From: Neelides folsomi
Taxonomy: Eukaryota; Arthropoda; Collembola; Neelipleona; Neelidae
Direction: 5' to 3'
NCBI GenBank assembly: GCA_034687125.1
Contig: JAQGBZ010000031.1
Location: 302,902 to 366,901, forward strand
DNA: 64,000 nucleotides
Part shown: piece after piece, positions 25,075 to 40,500 of the stretch
Position numbering within the stretch: the first letter of the stretch is position 1
Layout of the letters: each line of letters starts with the position of its first letter
Position numbers and translations under genes: made by a program
Notes under the pieces: model-generated
The model's database searches: none
The model's input: only the letters and a program-made list of their open reading frames with translations
Told to the model about the DNA's origin: nothing

Positions 25075-25832
25075 TTAGCTTTTTAAATTCCTTTCATAAG
25101 GTTTTTTCTTTCTCTCTTCTCCCTTTCCTTTCCCAATACTCGTTAACTTAAATGACAAATGTTCCTTCTCCATAGCTCGTAATTTGGCTTCAATGGCGTT
25201 GATTGCTTTTTCTTTGCTCACTGGACGATCTTCAGCTTTCATTCCCAGTGCAGGCAATTTGCGTTTGATTCTTTCTTCTTCATTCTGAAACATTTAGACA
25301 TTTCATATAGTTCTTATGAAATATTAAATATGTTCCAATATCAATAAATGTAATAATGTAATAAAATTTACGATTATTTCAGTAGGACTTTGATGAGCCC
25401 ATCGAACAGAAATGTTCTTTTCAAGAACCCTCTTCCCATCCAATTTCTTTAGACAAGACAAAGCTGCTTCGGAATCTTTGAAAGTAACAAATGCATAGCC
25501 CCTAGGTTGTCCGCTGTATGGTCCTGACCGATGGAAGAGAAAGTCGAAATGTTCGATCTCGCCATATCTTTGAACGAGCTTCAATAGCTGGTATCTGAAA
25601 TCAATCATGTAAAATTATAAATAAAGCCATAATTACAATTACAATAATTCTGAACCATATTATACTAATTTTAAGTATTAAAAGTGTAATTGTGGTTTTT
25701 ATAATAAAATTACTCCGAAAGTTTGAGATCCAAATTTCCTATCCAAATTCTTAATTCTTTCTTGTCTAATCCTTCTTCGCTTGTTGAGGCTTTGACTTTT
25801 GTGGTCTCGTCACAACCTCCTGGTCCACTCAT
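25075..25832 (-). CDS. RBM18: RBM18, single-RRM RNA-binding protein
   Basis: Three exons: 25832-25714, 25594-25372 and 25284-25075, phases 2 and 0, giving 183 residues (human RBM18 is 190). The single RRM starts with RNP2-like RIWIGNLDL (residues 28-36), continues YQLLKLVQRYGEIEHFDFLF, and has RNP1 RGYAFVTF (71-78). The signature VRWAHQS and the C-terminal KAINAIEAKLRAMEKE helix both match RBM18 (VRWAHAQ, KIKAIEAKLK in human). The tail is basic. RBM18 is a conserved, poorly characterised RNA-binding protein. A TTTGCAG acceptor just upstream of the start (near 25853) suggests a 5'-UTR intron. The gene is head to head with SUGP1. Confidence 0.93.
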
Positions 25833-26650
25833 TTTAACATCTCATTTGATCTGCAAATAAAATAAATGGTAAGATTTTTCATTAAAAAATATAATGAATA
25901 AACAATAAATATTTTATAATAAATGGGCACAATAATGGCTGCGAATTTAACGTAAAGTGCTTATGCCATACAACTTATCTATAAAAATTGAGTTACAATA
26001 TTAATTAATCATTATCACTCACATTCCCCGGAAGAGCACAGGTATGGTAAAATTTAATTTTAAATTCTAACAATTAATTAAACGGTAAAACATTTCACTT
26101 TATACTGCAGAAACTGCAGAGACAACTTGGGAGTATTCGTGGATCGTGACTCATTGAAGAAAGTTGCAACATACCCCAAATCAATTCACATTTAAATACA
26201 TGCAGTTAGGTTTAGTCTTACTTGAAACTATACCTTGCTTAGTAAGATTTATTTTTGGTGCGGAAAAGATCATCTGACATTGAAAAAAGTCCCTTCTTTT
26301 ATTCAGAAAAAGTTAAATTCAAGAGTTTAGCCGATTTTAATCCTTATTTTAATATAAACGCAAATCGGTTTTTTCGGTTAACGGATTTCGAATTATAAAA
26401 AGGGAACAAAGGATTTTAATATCATAGATTAATTTATTGCATTTAGATTTAATCAAAAACCCCTGACGCAAGTTGAGAATTTTCTCTTCCTTGCACCACC
26501 ACGTTGTTTAATTATTTATAGATCTGCCAATTATATAAACTCGCAAGTCTTCCATTTAAACTCGGTAAATATTTAAATACTTTTCTTGTTTGTTTAATTT
26601 AGCTAGTTGGTTCTTAAAACCTTGTGGTTTTCACAGATAACGAGATCACA
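25833..26650. promoter_or_regulatory. Shared 5' region between RBM18 and SUGP1
   Basis: This 818-bp interval separates two divergent start codons. Both sides show likely 5'-UTR intron acceptors: TTTGCAG near 25853 for RBM18, and TTTTCACAG ending at 26636 for SUGP1. It therefore probably holds both first exons and promoters. No TATA-type element is clear in the AT-rich background. Confidence 0.5.
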
Positions 26651-30193
<3,543 letters not shown>

Positions 30194-30771
30194 ATTAACT
30201 TCTCTTCAATATATCTATTGTTAGTGTTAAAAATATTTTGAAATTTGAATGTTCCAAACAAGTCTTATTTAATTACAATGTTATAAGTACACTTATAAAT
30301 TAACTTGTTTAAATATTTACCCATAAGACAAAGTTTTAATTTAAATGAATTCAATTTCATTAGTAGTTTCTTTTAATTGTAAATATTTCAATTGTCAATC
30401 AACTATTCGTTTTAATTTTTTTATGTTGTCTATTTATTCAGAATTTGTGTTGGATTTAATTGAATAAATAACTTACTGTTCCAAACCTAATGGCATTTAT
30501 TTTACATCATTAATGTCGGGTCATTAAACTTTATTGTTAAACTATAACCATAAAAGTCAATAATTTATATAGAGGAATTATCGTGCAATGATGAATATTT
30601 GTGCTAAAATGAATTAAATGCATTGTTTTAAAGGAGAAATGATTGTTTTAATAACACCAAATTTTTGTATATAAGAATCTGAATTATATCACTCCAAAAG
30701 AACCTTAATATCAGTTAAAGACAATGAGCAAGAAAGCATTTATAATAATTAGACATTCAAGGAAAAGTCAT
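30194..30771. other. Convergent 3' ends of SUGP1 and ALDH
   Basis: The two genes end tail to tail with 578 bp between stop codons. A plus-strand AATAAA at 30463-30468 could end SUGP1. On the minus strand, TTTATT at 30496-30501 and 30530-30535 (AATAAA when reversed) could end the ALDH transcript. The 3' UTRs may overlap. Confidence 0.5.
30463..30468 (+). terminator. Possible SUGP1 polyadenylation signal
   Basis: AATAAA lies 270 bp after the stop codon. It is the canonical hexamer, but AT-rich DNA makes chance matches common. Confidence 0.4.
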
Positions 30772-33525
30772 TTAACTGTTCTTTTGATTCATCTTCATTA
30801 CAACGGTTTTGACTTCGGTGTAATTTTGCAATCCGTATTCTCCTCCTTCGCGACCGAATCCAGACATCTTGAATCCACCGAACGGAGTTTGAGATGAAAA
30901 CGCATCATAGCAATTGACCCTAAAGATTGGTTTAAATAATTTGAAAAGTCATTTTCAACAATTACATAAAGAATTTAATAAAGAATAATAATAAGATGCA
31001 AATATATCTTATTAAAACTAAAAATATTACTCTAATGAAAATAAAATATAATAGTTAATAAAAATACCAAACAGATCCAGCGCGAATTCCTTGAGACAAA
31101 TAGAGAGCTCGGTCCAAATCTTTTGTGAAAACAGCAGCAGCCAAACCATAAATGGTTTTGTTTGCTCGTTCGACCAATTCTTGATCATCTTTGAATTTCA
31201 AGATTTGCATGACGGGTCCAAAGATCTAAATAATTATAATTTAGTTTTACATAGTTATGAGTGATGTGATTTGATTTGATGTCAATAACATATTACTTAA
31301 ATAAATACATAAATATAGAGATATTATTAACATAAAGAATAAATTAATTTACTTCTTCTTTCGCAATTCTCATGTCATCTTTGACATCTGTGAAGACGGT
31401 TGGTTGAATGAAATATCCTTTGTCTCCAGCTCTGCCTCCTCCAACGGCCAAATGAGCTCCTTCTTTCTTTCCAGCATCAATGAGGCTGAGGATTTTTTTG
31501 AATTGCTCTTCATCGATTTGAGGTCCTTGTTGAGTCGTCGGGTCAAATGGATTTCCAACAGTTCGACTCTTAGCCAATGCCACGCTCTTTTCCACAAAAG
31601 CGTCATAAATGGATTCTTCGACGAATGTTCTTGATCCAGCACAACAACATTGGCCCTTTAATTACCAAATTAATGGCTACATAGCATTAAAATCCAAGAA
31701 TGAATCAAATTAAACTTTAACTATATATCAATAAATAAATTAATATGATAATAGAGAGGTTCCTTTTTCAGGATTGTAGAAAATCTGATTGTAAAACGGA
31801 TTGTAGAGCCGGTAATGACGTCATTAGCATTTCTACAATACAAAACTTCAATATTCTAAACATAACCCTTTCCCGGATTGTGATTGTAGTTTAAATTTCC
31901 CACTCAGATATCATCAATTATCATTTCACAGAGAGAACGATTTTCATAAAGTAATTCTTTCGCGCGAAAAATACAATCACAATCACAATCTCAAAAAATG
32001 AACCTCAGATTTTACAATCCGAAATTGTAGCTCAGATTGTAGCTACAGTCACAATCAGAATCAGAATTCTAAAAAAGGAACCTCCCTAATAATCAAATTA
32101 CTTGATTGAAGAAAAGACCAAAATGGGCCATGGCCACAGCATAGTCAAGATCGCTATCGGCAAAGATGATATTTGGGGATTTTCCTCCAAGCTCAAGAGT
32201 GACTCGCTTCAAATTGGAAGCTCCAGATCCTTGTTGGATTCTCTTTCCAACCTGATTATGGAAATAACATCTTTATATAACAAACGTTCAATTTATAATC
32301 ATATCCTCGAATTGGAGCATTTTAGTAAATATCAATTAATTATTAATGATAACGATCACAAACCTCAGTTGAACCGGTGAATGCAACTTTGTCAATTCCC
32401 ATATGGTCAACAATGGCTCCTCCGGCCGTTGGACCATATCCAGGTACAATGTTCAATACTCCGGGTGGGAATCCAGCTTCGGCCGCAAGTTGTGCAATGT
32501 AAAGGGCAGTCAATGGAGTTTGTTCGGCAGGCTTCATCACAACAGTATTTCCTATAATTTTTTTAAATTAAGATTGTATTATGAAAGAATTCCTTATATT
32601 TTACAGATTTGTTCTGAATAGTTTAATTTTAATTTTTTACCCATTGCTAGAGCTGGACCAAGTTTCCAGGCTTGCATGAGCAATGGGAAGTTCCATGGGA
32701 TGATTTGACCGCAAACACCAACTGGTTCATGTCTTGTGAACCCAAAGTAATTTCCGTCCATTGGAATAACTTTCCCGTGGTTCTTGTCAGCCCATCCTGC
32801 ATAATATCGAATGAAGGCAATAGAAGCTGGGACATCAATATGAAACGAATCATTGAAGATCTTCCCATTGTCCAAAGTTTCAAGGCTCTGAAAAATTAAA
32901 TTAAAAAATTAGCTTAGTCATAATAATTATTATTCAATATTATTAATAAAAACAGTTGGGTCATTGCCAGGTGTAGTTTTTCTTATAATCATTAATCATT
33001 ATTCAACTTACAGCCAGGTAAACTCTATCTCTCTCCATGAGATCGGCGAGTCTGTTCATGAGATATCCACGTTTGGAAGCGTCCATGGTTCTCCATTCGG
33101 ATCCCAACTTGAAGGCATTTTGAGCCGCTTTGACGGCCAAGTCAATGTCAGCCTTGTCACCTTCCTGGACTTGACAAATTTCTTCCCCTGTCGCGGGGTT
33201 GATCGTGGGAAATGTCTTGCCAGATGCCGACTTTCTCCATTCGTTGTTGATGAAGATCTATTACAAGCAATAAACCAAAATTAAAATAATACAAGGCAGA
33301 TACAATATAAGTATTCACCTATGTATTCCATATATTTTTATGTGGATAATGCGCGATGTTTATAAGAAGGACAAGGAGATAAAGTACAAGGTCAACAGAA
33401 CTTACTCCGGTGTAAAGAATTTCAGGATTCGCGTTTGGTTTAATTGCTGCTGCAGCTGATGACAAGTGACTTTTCAATGTCAATGTCAGCTGTTTCGGAC
33501 TTCCGGTGATCAAATTCCTCAACAT
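30772..33525 (-). CDS. Mitochondrial aldehyde dehydrogenase, ALDH2/ALDH1 class
   Basis: Eight exons: 33525-33406, 33257-33012, 32887-32641, 32551-32364, 32251-32102, 31655-31353, 31225-31068, 30919-30772. They join without phase breaks into 519 residues, close to human ALDH2 (517). The first 30 residues ([20 protein letters not shown]) are basic, hydroxylated and free of acid, fitting a mitochondrial presequence. Landmarks: [19 protein letters not shown], the NAD site Lys211-Pro-Ala-Glu214 and FTGSTE (262-267), general base Glu287 in LELGGKSP, and nucleophile Cys321 in [15 protein letters not shown]. The Glu-to-Cys spacing of 34 equals that of human ALDH2. The C-terminus [12 protein letters not shown] is also typical. 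The enzyme oxidises aldehydes to acids with NAD+. A TA-flanked MITE lies in the intron 31656-32101. The ATG at 33525 has an upstream in-frame TTG but no ATG. Confidence 0.97.
31754..32086. mobile_element. TA-flanked MITE in an ALDH intron
   Basis: The ends G(A/G)GAGGTTCCTTTTT are inverted repeats, flanked on both sides by TA (31752-31753 and 32087-32088), the target duplication of Tc1/mariner-type elements. Subterminal parts hold many GATTGTAG/CACAATC motifs in both orientations. It is 333 bp long and has no coding capacity, so it would have been moved by a transposase from elsewhere. Confidence 0.7.
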
Positions 33526-34946
33526 TTTCCGCAACTTGTTATTATTTCAATTCCAAGTGGAGAGACAGTTGACTCGGAGAATTTTACCTCTGCTCTCTGC
33601 TGCTGACTGCTGACCTTGTGCACACACACGAGAACCACTCCAGAACTCAACTGAAGGATTTGCTATGCTTTTCCTATTAAGTTGTATTCTCAGAAAAAGT
33701 CGCATTGGATGGACCAAACCAAACCAACCTTCTTCCCCTCATTTATAAAACCATGTTATGTACATCGAACAATTTTAATCATCCTGTTTACCTATGAAGA
33801 CATAAGCATGTAAACCTAATATGATTTGTACCATACTCTGCAGTGTGTATACATATTATGTAAATGTCAAGATATCCAAGATTATTTTATTTATGAACTA
33901 CAAAATCAATTTCATTCTCAATACAATAATAGAAATAAAGTTGCAGACAGTACTCTATATTTAAGAATGGTTTAAAGTTTGCTTATTGCATTTAGAATCT
34001 TTACATCTTTACATAATGTGCTTATATTTATGTCTGTGTGAATACATAAATATAATACATATATCGTAGGTATTTCTATCATACTTATTTCTCATATTGT
34101 CTTAATATACTAAAGCATCGATGATCAATGGAGTTTACACATTCATTTACTAATATTAAGATATTTCTTATTAAACTTCATGTTTATGCTACATGAAAAT
34201 AAAGTGATGTTTGGATTTGGGAGTATTTGCGAATATGATCTTTATTTAATTAGTGGGGAGGAGGAGCAAAAAGTTTTTATCTCCTCCTTTGTCTCTCTTC
34301 TTACAAAGTTTTCTAATTACAAATTCTAATTCATTCGACAGAATAATGCATTGAATCCAAACTTCTCAACTTTCTCTGACCTATTAACAATTGAATTCTC
34401 CCTTCAATCTTCCTTCTCACATACGAAAATTAATTTCTAACTCTAAATGAACAACAACTTATTTCGCAAACAACCATTGAACTATGATATAAATAATATA
34501 TAAAATTTGTTTATTTGGAATTTTAAAATAGATTTATAGAGATTTTGATATTAATTCTATTTTTAATTTAAACAAACTATTTGTATAAGGTACCTAATAT
34601 GTTTTTGTGCAGTGCCACTATTCCATATTATTATGTCTTACTATTCCAATTAACTAAAAATTTATATAAATAATCTTCATTAGAGTCATGAATTACCATT
34701 ATAATTATATAGCACAGATGAAATACAATATAAGTAATATAAAACTAATTTTATTAATTTTAACATTAAAAAATATTTGGCTACTGGATTGCCGGTATAT
34801 CAAAATCATAAGACTACCTGTATTGTAATCAAGAGATGTAAAGAGTTTCAAAACTTTCACTTGTTAAAAAAGTCGTATCCAGAGAAATTATATAAGAAAT
34901 TATAATTATAATTTCGCAGCGGATAAAAACACTGGAGGGTGTGGAA
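33526..34946. other. Spacer between ALDH and the CAP gene
   Basis: It holds the divergent 5' regions of the minus-strand ALDH gene and the plus-strand CAP gene. A TTTCGCAG acceptor ends at 34919, so an exon of the CAP gene lies further left but was not identified. The DNA is otherwise AT-rich without recognisable genes. Confidence 0.5.
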
Positions 34947-36182
34947 ATGGAGTCAAAGGTCAGCAACATCAACAGCAAGTCAGAAGGAGCAGGATACTCC
35001 AACTCCAAGAATGAAAATTATGTAAATAAGAGGCCAAAAAGCGACTCGGGCGGATCTTCTCCGTCCAAAAGTCCTTCAGTTGAAGTGACTTCCATCGACA
35101 GGGACGACGAACGTTCAAAACCAAACGAACGAATGAAAGTTGGCGAAAGTCAACAAATCTCCATGAACAGATCCCAAGGTCTTGTGACCCTCAAAGATGG
35201 CCAAGGAAGTCAATTAGGAAATCAATCAAGTTTGACTATTGGACTTGCAGACGACAGAGACGGAGACCCTTCGATTAAAACTCTTCCCTTTACAACGGCC
35301 AAATCGGAGAAGTCGATTAGTAATTCACTGACGACTAACAATAAGACGGAGACCCCGCCGGTGCCCGTTGACGCCTACGTGATCAATTGGAAGCCGGTGG
35401 ATGTCACGGGCCTTCCGCACACAAATAACACCACGAGTCGACTGTTCATTGAGCAGAATTTGAGATATCACAATGTCTTGAGGGCAAAACATGCAGCTCC
35501 GCCTTTACAACTCGATGAAAAGGTTGTTCGAATTAAATTTATATTATTCAATTATTAAATATCTTTTTATTAATTTAAAGATGACCGAGTTATGCGAATG
35601 CAAACAGATACTAAAATTATTATTTATTATATGTTAATATTGTTTTATTCAAGATGTGTCGAACTGCTCAAGCTTGGGTTAATCAAATGGCTAAAGAAGG
35701 AAGACTCCAATTGAGTGGATATGGACTTGGCGAAAATTCATATTGGTCAAGTGAGCCATTAGTCAATGGAAATATTCCGGTCCTTTCTTGGTACAGGGAA
35801 GGGGAAAACTTTAATTGGGCAGTAATTGACCATCAGAAAGGAACTGGACATTACACACAGGTTTAACCAAAATAAAAAATAATAAAAAAATAGTTTTTAT
35901 AATTACAAAATTTCACTATTAATATAATTGTTACCGATTAACGCCAATTGTGTATAATTAACACTTTAATGTTGTGTAGCTTTATTGTATCTATTTTAGC
36001 TATTTACTTTTTAGCTTGTTTAAAAAATTCCTTTTACATGCTTTTAGATCATTTGGAAAGCAACAGAGCGACTCGGAGTGGCGGTTTCGACCACAAGTGC
36101 TGGAACATTCGTCGTCGCTTTTTACGACCCACCTGGCAACTTCATTGGCCAATATTCTGATAATTTAACAATGCCGTTGTGA
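34947..36182 (+). CDS. CAP-superfamily protein, GAPR-1-like, with long polar N-terminus
   Basis: Three exons: 34947-35522, 35654-35860 and 36048-36182, both joins in phase 0, giving 305 residues. Residues 1-160 are Ser/Asp/Lys-rich, with no signal peptide, and look disordered. From about 163 the CAP fold begins: FIEQNLRYHNVLRAKHAAPP, MCRTAQAWVNQMA, GLGENSYW, WYREGENFNW, GTGHYTQIIWKATERLGVAV, then FVVAFYDPPGNFIGQY. The HNxLR, GEN and HYTQ elements carry the usual CAP cavity His and Glu residues. The lack of a signal peptide and few cysteines point to the GAPR-1/GLIPR2 branch, which sits on the cytosolic face of the Golgi in mammals. The donor after exon 1 is GTTGTT, which is weak. The frame is open upstream of the ATG to the acceptor at 34919, so an extra N-terminal exon is possible. 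Confidence 0.9.
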
Positions 36183-37509
36183 TTCTTCACAAGATTTCAC
36201 AAAAATCTCAATGTGATCTCAATCTTCGCCAAAATCAAATACTTTCACTTTTATGACTTTTATCATCATTATTCTCAACATATTTAAATATTTCAAGTAC
36301 GAAATAAATTCTAATTGACAAAATCAAAATGTTCAATGTCTGAATCAAAATTCAACAACTTACATCTTTAAAAGATAAGGAAAGTAAAGTATTAAAGTTT
36401 CTAGGTTGAAGTTGGATCATCTAAATAATTGCTCTTTTAAGTATACTATTTGGTATAAGCATTAAGTATATGTATTTTCCAAAAAAATGTATTGGGTATT
36501 GGGAGTTAACAAGGGAGTGTGAAGCTGTCCTAATATTAGTAAGTCATATGACTGGATATAACAATAATAGTGATATGACAATACTTTTATGACAATACTC
36601 TTATGACAATAGTCTCGTATGACATGCATACGAATGTACCCGATGTAGTTCGTTTTGATGATGAGGGTGAAAGTAGCATTAGAAGTCCGAAGGGATGAGG
36701 GTGAGGAGGGTTGTAAATAAATGAATTCGGTGTGGGGGAAAAGACGGCGGCCCCCACTTTTGCGCCTTTCCCCCCGAACAAATTGCGAGGACTGGGAGAC
36801 TCCCCGGGGTTTCCTCACTCACTCACTCTCGGGTAATTCGGGGGTGAACAGCGAAGCACACAAAACTCAAAACACCAGCTCTGTCAAACAGGACACATTA
36901 GATCTTCACAGTCACTTTAAATACTATTTGGCAAAAGAAATAGATTAAATACCATCCGTAAATGTGGAACATTAAATAAAGCAATTTCCCACCGTTTCCT
37001 TTCATCCCTTATATTTTCTCTTTCTTCTCTCCAAGGGCCATTGGTCTTTAAACGGAAGTCAAAAATTCAACTCGGCAAAATAATGTGAAGTTATTAAAGA
37101 GAAAGTTTCAAAGGGACAAAGCAAATACAGAAAAGTGTGAAGACGCATAAAGAAATAATTAACAAATTGGATTGTAAGTTAACTCATTTCCCGAGAATTT
37201 GCGAATTGAACGTTTTTGAGCATCTTTGAACGTGGTAAAGGTGCCGTTGCGTTGAGTGAACGTTGGTTTGTTTTTCAACAAAATTGATCACAATTTGATA
37301 ATTCCAAGAATTCCAACCGTTAAAACGGAGTTGAAACGATCTTGATAAATAAATAGGTATTTATTATAATAATTATTAACTTTTAATCAATTAACAAACT
37401 GATATTAAAAATTATAAATATAGTAAATTAAAGTGTTTAATTAAAGTTTTTGAACAACTTTGCCCCAAGTTGGGAATCATTGAGTGTGAAATGAAGTAAA
37501 GCGTCGAAG
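36183..37509. other. Spacer upstream of the DIP-like first exon
   Basis: No exon recognised. G/C-richer patches near 36740-36840 lack splice context. The part just left of 37510 is the likely 5' UTR and promoter of the DIP-like gene. Confidence 0.4.
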
Positions 37510-40500
37510 ATGGTGGAGAATAAGAACGAGAGGATCGGAAGGGCGAAGTCGGGGAAGAATTCCTCTCATAATCACCATCATCATCATCATCATCATCACG
37601 GACACATCCACAGCTCGGCAACGAGGTCTTGTAAATGGAGCCGCGTTTTGATCGTCGCCGTCTGTCAGATGGCAACTGTCTTGTCACAAGGTATTAACTC
37701 CTCTTTTGTCAACCCATTCACAACCCCCACTTTCATTTCCCCATCACCAATTTGTCTCACTGCCCATCATTTACATTCTTAAGACTTTTATTTCAAACGC
37801 TTACCACTCAGATTTTCCAACTTCTCCGAATTTTTTAATTTTTCACTCCGAAAATCCCGGATTGTCCGATTTGAAAAATTTGAAAATTGTTTCATTTAAA
37901 AGATGATTATGGTTTAATTGTTTACATAAATTTGGCTAAAACAAGTCAATAAGTGTAACAAATTAAAATATTGTTATTTATAAAAAATAGTTATTTAGTT
38001 AAATACATAGTTAAAGTTAGTTAATTATAAGAGGAATAGAAGAAATGGATATTAATTTAGTATTTATAAAGGAGTATTTGTAGGTGTGTTATTCATATAT
38101 CTTTTTACGAGTTTCTGGGTTGAGATCTTGGGATGTCTGGATGATGAAAGTCGGCGTGGATGAAATTCACCTCAGCACAACTTTTCACCTAATTAACTCC
38201 AGACGACGACCCTCCGTTCATATTTCCCTACTCCGTTCCAACTGACAATGAAGTCGGGAAAGCGAACATTAAAATCTCTTCTGCCGCTCACCCCCCCAAA
38301 AACTATTTTGGAACTTTTAATCACATTCTCAAATCTCACTTTTTTCTTCTTTTGCAAAATGGATGCGAATTCTCTTTTAAGAATTTCTCTCCTCTTTCAT
38401 TTTCAAGAGTTGGACTTCTCTCTTATGTGTTGAATTGCTTTGTGAAATACAACTGATGTTAAAAGACTAATTTTTAACTAACATTTTTGAAATTTTTGAA
38501 ATTTTTCCCCGCTGTTTTTGTTAGTTAATTATACAGGCAATATTGGGGGACAATATTGAGGGAGATTATGCTTATGTATTAGGGAATTGTTTTGTGTTGG
38601 AATCACAATGCGAGATCATTACCAAGCCTCATAAACGAACATTTATACATCTCTGTGTTTATGTTGATACTTATATGATGTAAGTACTGAATTTGTATTA
38701 TTGTCCCAATATTAGAATTGCATTGTTTGGGTAAGTTGGTTGAGAGCGAATTTGGGAGATGGGCCGGGTGGGAAATGTTGAGAGGAACAACAAATCCTTT
38801 TGTTCCAAATCCCAATTTGAGGATCAAGGGGATTCCTCGTCCGCAGATAAACTGATGTTCTTCGAGATTCCTCCAATGATCCTCCGCTCTGGGGGGAAAT
38901 GAACTTCCTCATATTTCCTCCGCATCCATCAATCCGCGGGAGAAAGAGGGAGAGCGGAATGACTTTGGTCTAATTAATAGGACGTGTTGGGCGGTTTTTG
39001 TTTATCCGATTGGCTCATTAAAGGAGTGAATTTACTCCCGGCTGCTCAATCAACTAATGTCATTCTCATTCTCCGACGTCGTGTGGGATTCGGGGAAGGC
39101 TGACGCTGTTAACAAGGGCCATTGTGTCCCTTTTGTCTCTTTCTTTAGGACAAAGTCGAAGCGCGGGTCCATTCAATTCCTCCCAGAATGGAAATAAACT
39201 TTAATGGCCCTTCAGTCTCATCAAACTGTACAATCGATGAAAAGAGTTGACAATTCTCTCACTTTTACATATTTACATACTTCTCTCTTTTTAATCCCAT
39301 TGTCCCAAAGTCCAAAACTTAAAATGAGCAGAAAGTTATTTACTAAAATTTAAAAAAGTAGGTAATGAATTTAACTTTTTAATTCATTAGTTCGATTAGG
39401 TCTTCGAGCATGGTTTTGTTTTTCATACATAAAAGCAATTAATGAATATTTTTGAATGCTATTTTGCGAAATCGTGATTACTGCGCTAAGGGTTTATTTA
39501 AGTAATTTAGTAATAAAAGCGAATAAAAAATAAATTATTAGAGACATTTAAGAAAGTTAATAAACCTGTAAAGGCAATTTTAAAAGGGGGCTTAAAATTT
39601 AATTAGTCGCCTTTCTCTTTTGATTGTCGTTTGGAGTGAGGGCCTTGAGTATTATTATTGTGTATGGTTCGTGATTTCTTATCAATTTGTATTATTAGAT
39701 CGGATATTCTCGTGCGAATGAGCTATTATTGAATTTGGTCTCGATTGGCCCTCGCCACACACCGACTGACCAACTCTTTCATTTCGCCCATCATTATTCC
39801 AAGGCACGATCCGCTCCCAACCCAAATTTCATCTCTTATGTAAAAGATGTAACTTCTTCTATAATTTATCTCTATAATCCAAAATTTATGGAACTTGTGT
39901 CTCCACACGTTCCAATGTGGGGCTGAAATCTATAAACATAATAAGCACCGTATTAAGATCCTAATCTTTTTAAATACTTCCCTTATTACAGAACTATGTT
40001 CCCTACATTAACTTAATATTTTTATTTTACATCAAATGTCATCAAGGCATTTATTCCTTCAAAGAGAAAGTCCGTGCATCACGTTTTAAAACTTTGCTTA
40101 AAAAAGGACTCAAATAATAGTCCAATAAAATTTACAGCTCTGAATGAGTTTCCTATTTAGCTGCAATTCATTTCTCCCCACAGTTATTAATTTTATGATT
40201 CATATAAATACACACGGAGAGATGTATGTATTTACATATGGTGCATATGGAGAAAGAGCCGAGAGGGAAAATGATAAATTAAACCATTAGCCAACTCAGC
40301 GGCTCTTTCAGAATTCCGCTTTTATGCATGTATGTAGTATGTAGTTACAACGTTACAAGCGGTCAGTCGATTTATTTAAAGGATTCTTTCCCCAAGGACA
40401 AGATCCTTTAAATTCTCTTCATTTCTCCCACCGATGCAGGATGCATACACAATTGGGGATGGGAGGGAGAAAAGAGATAGATCATTTTAAAGTAAATTAA

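Noticed and set aside
36462-36818. 118-codon minus-strand open frame
   Set aside because: Low-complexity translation with no splice signals or family match.
39150-39248. Plus-strand segment after a TTTCTTTAG acceptor (DKVEARVHS)
   Set aside because: Short, unknown sequence with a stop soon after; its phase does not connect with the DIP-like first exon.
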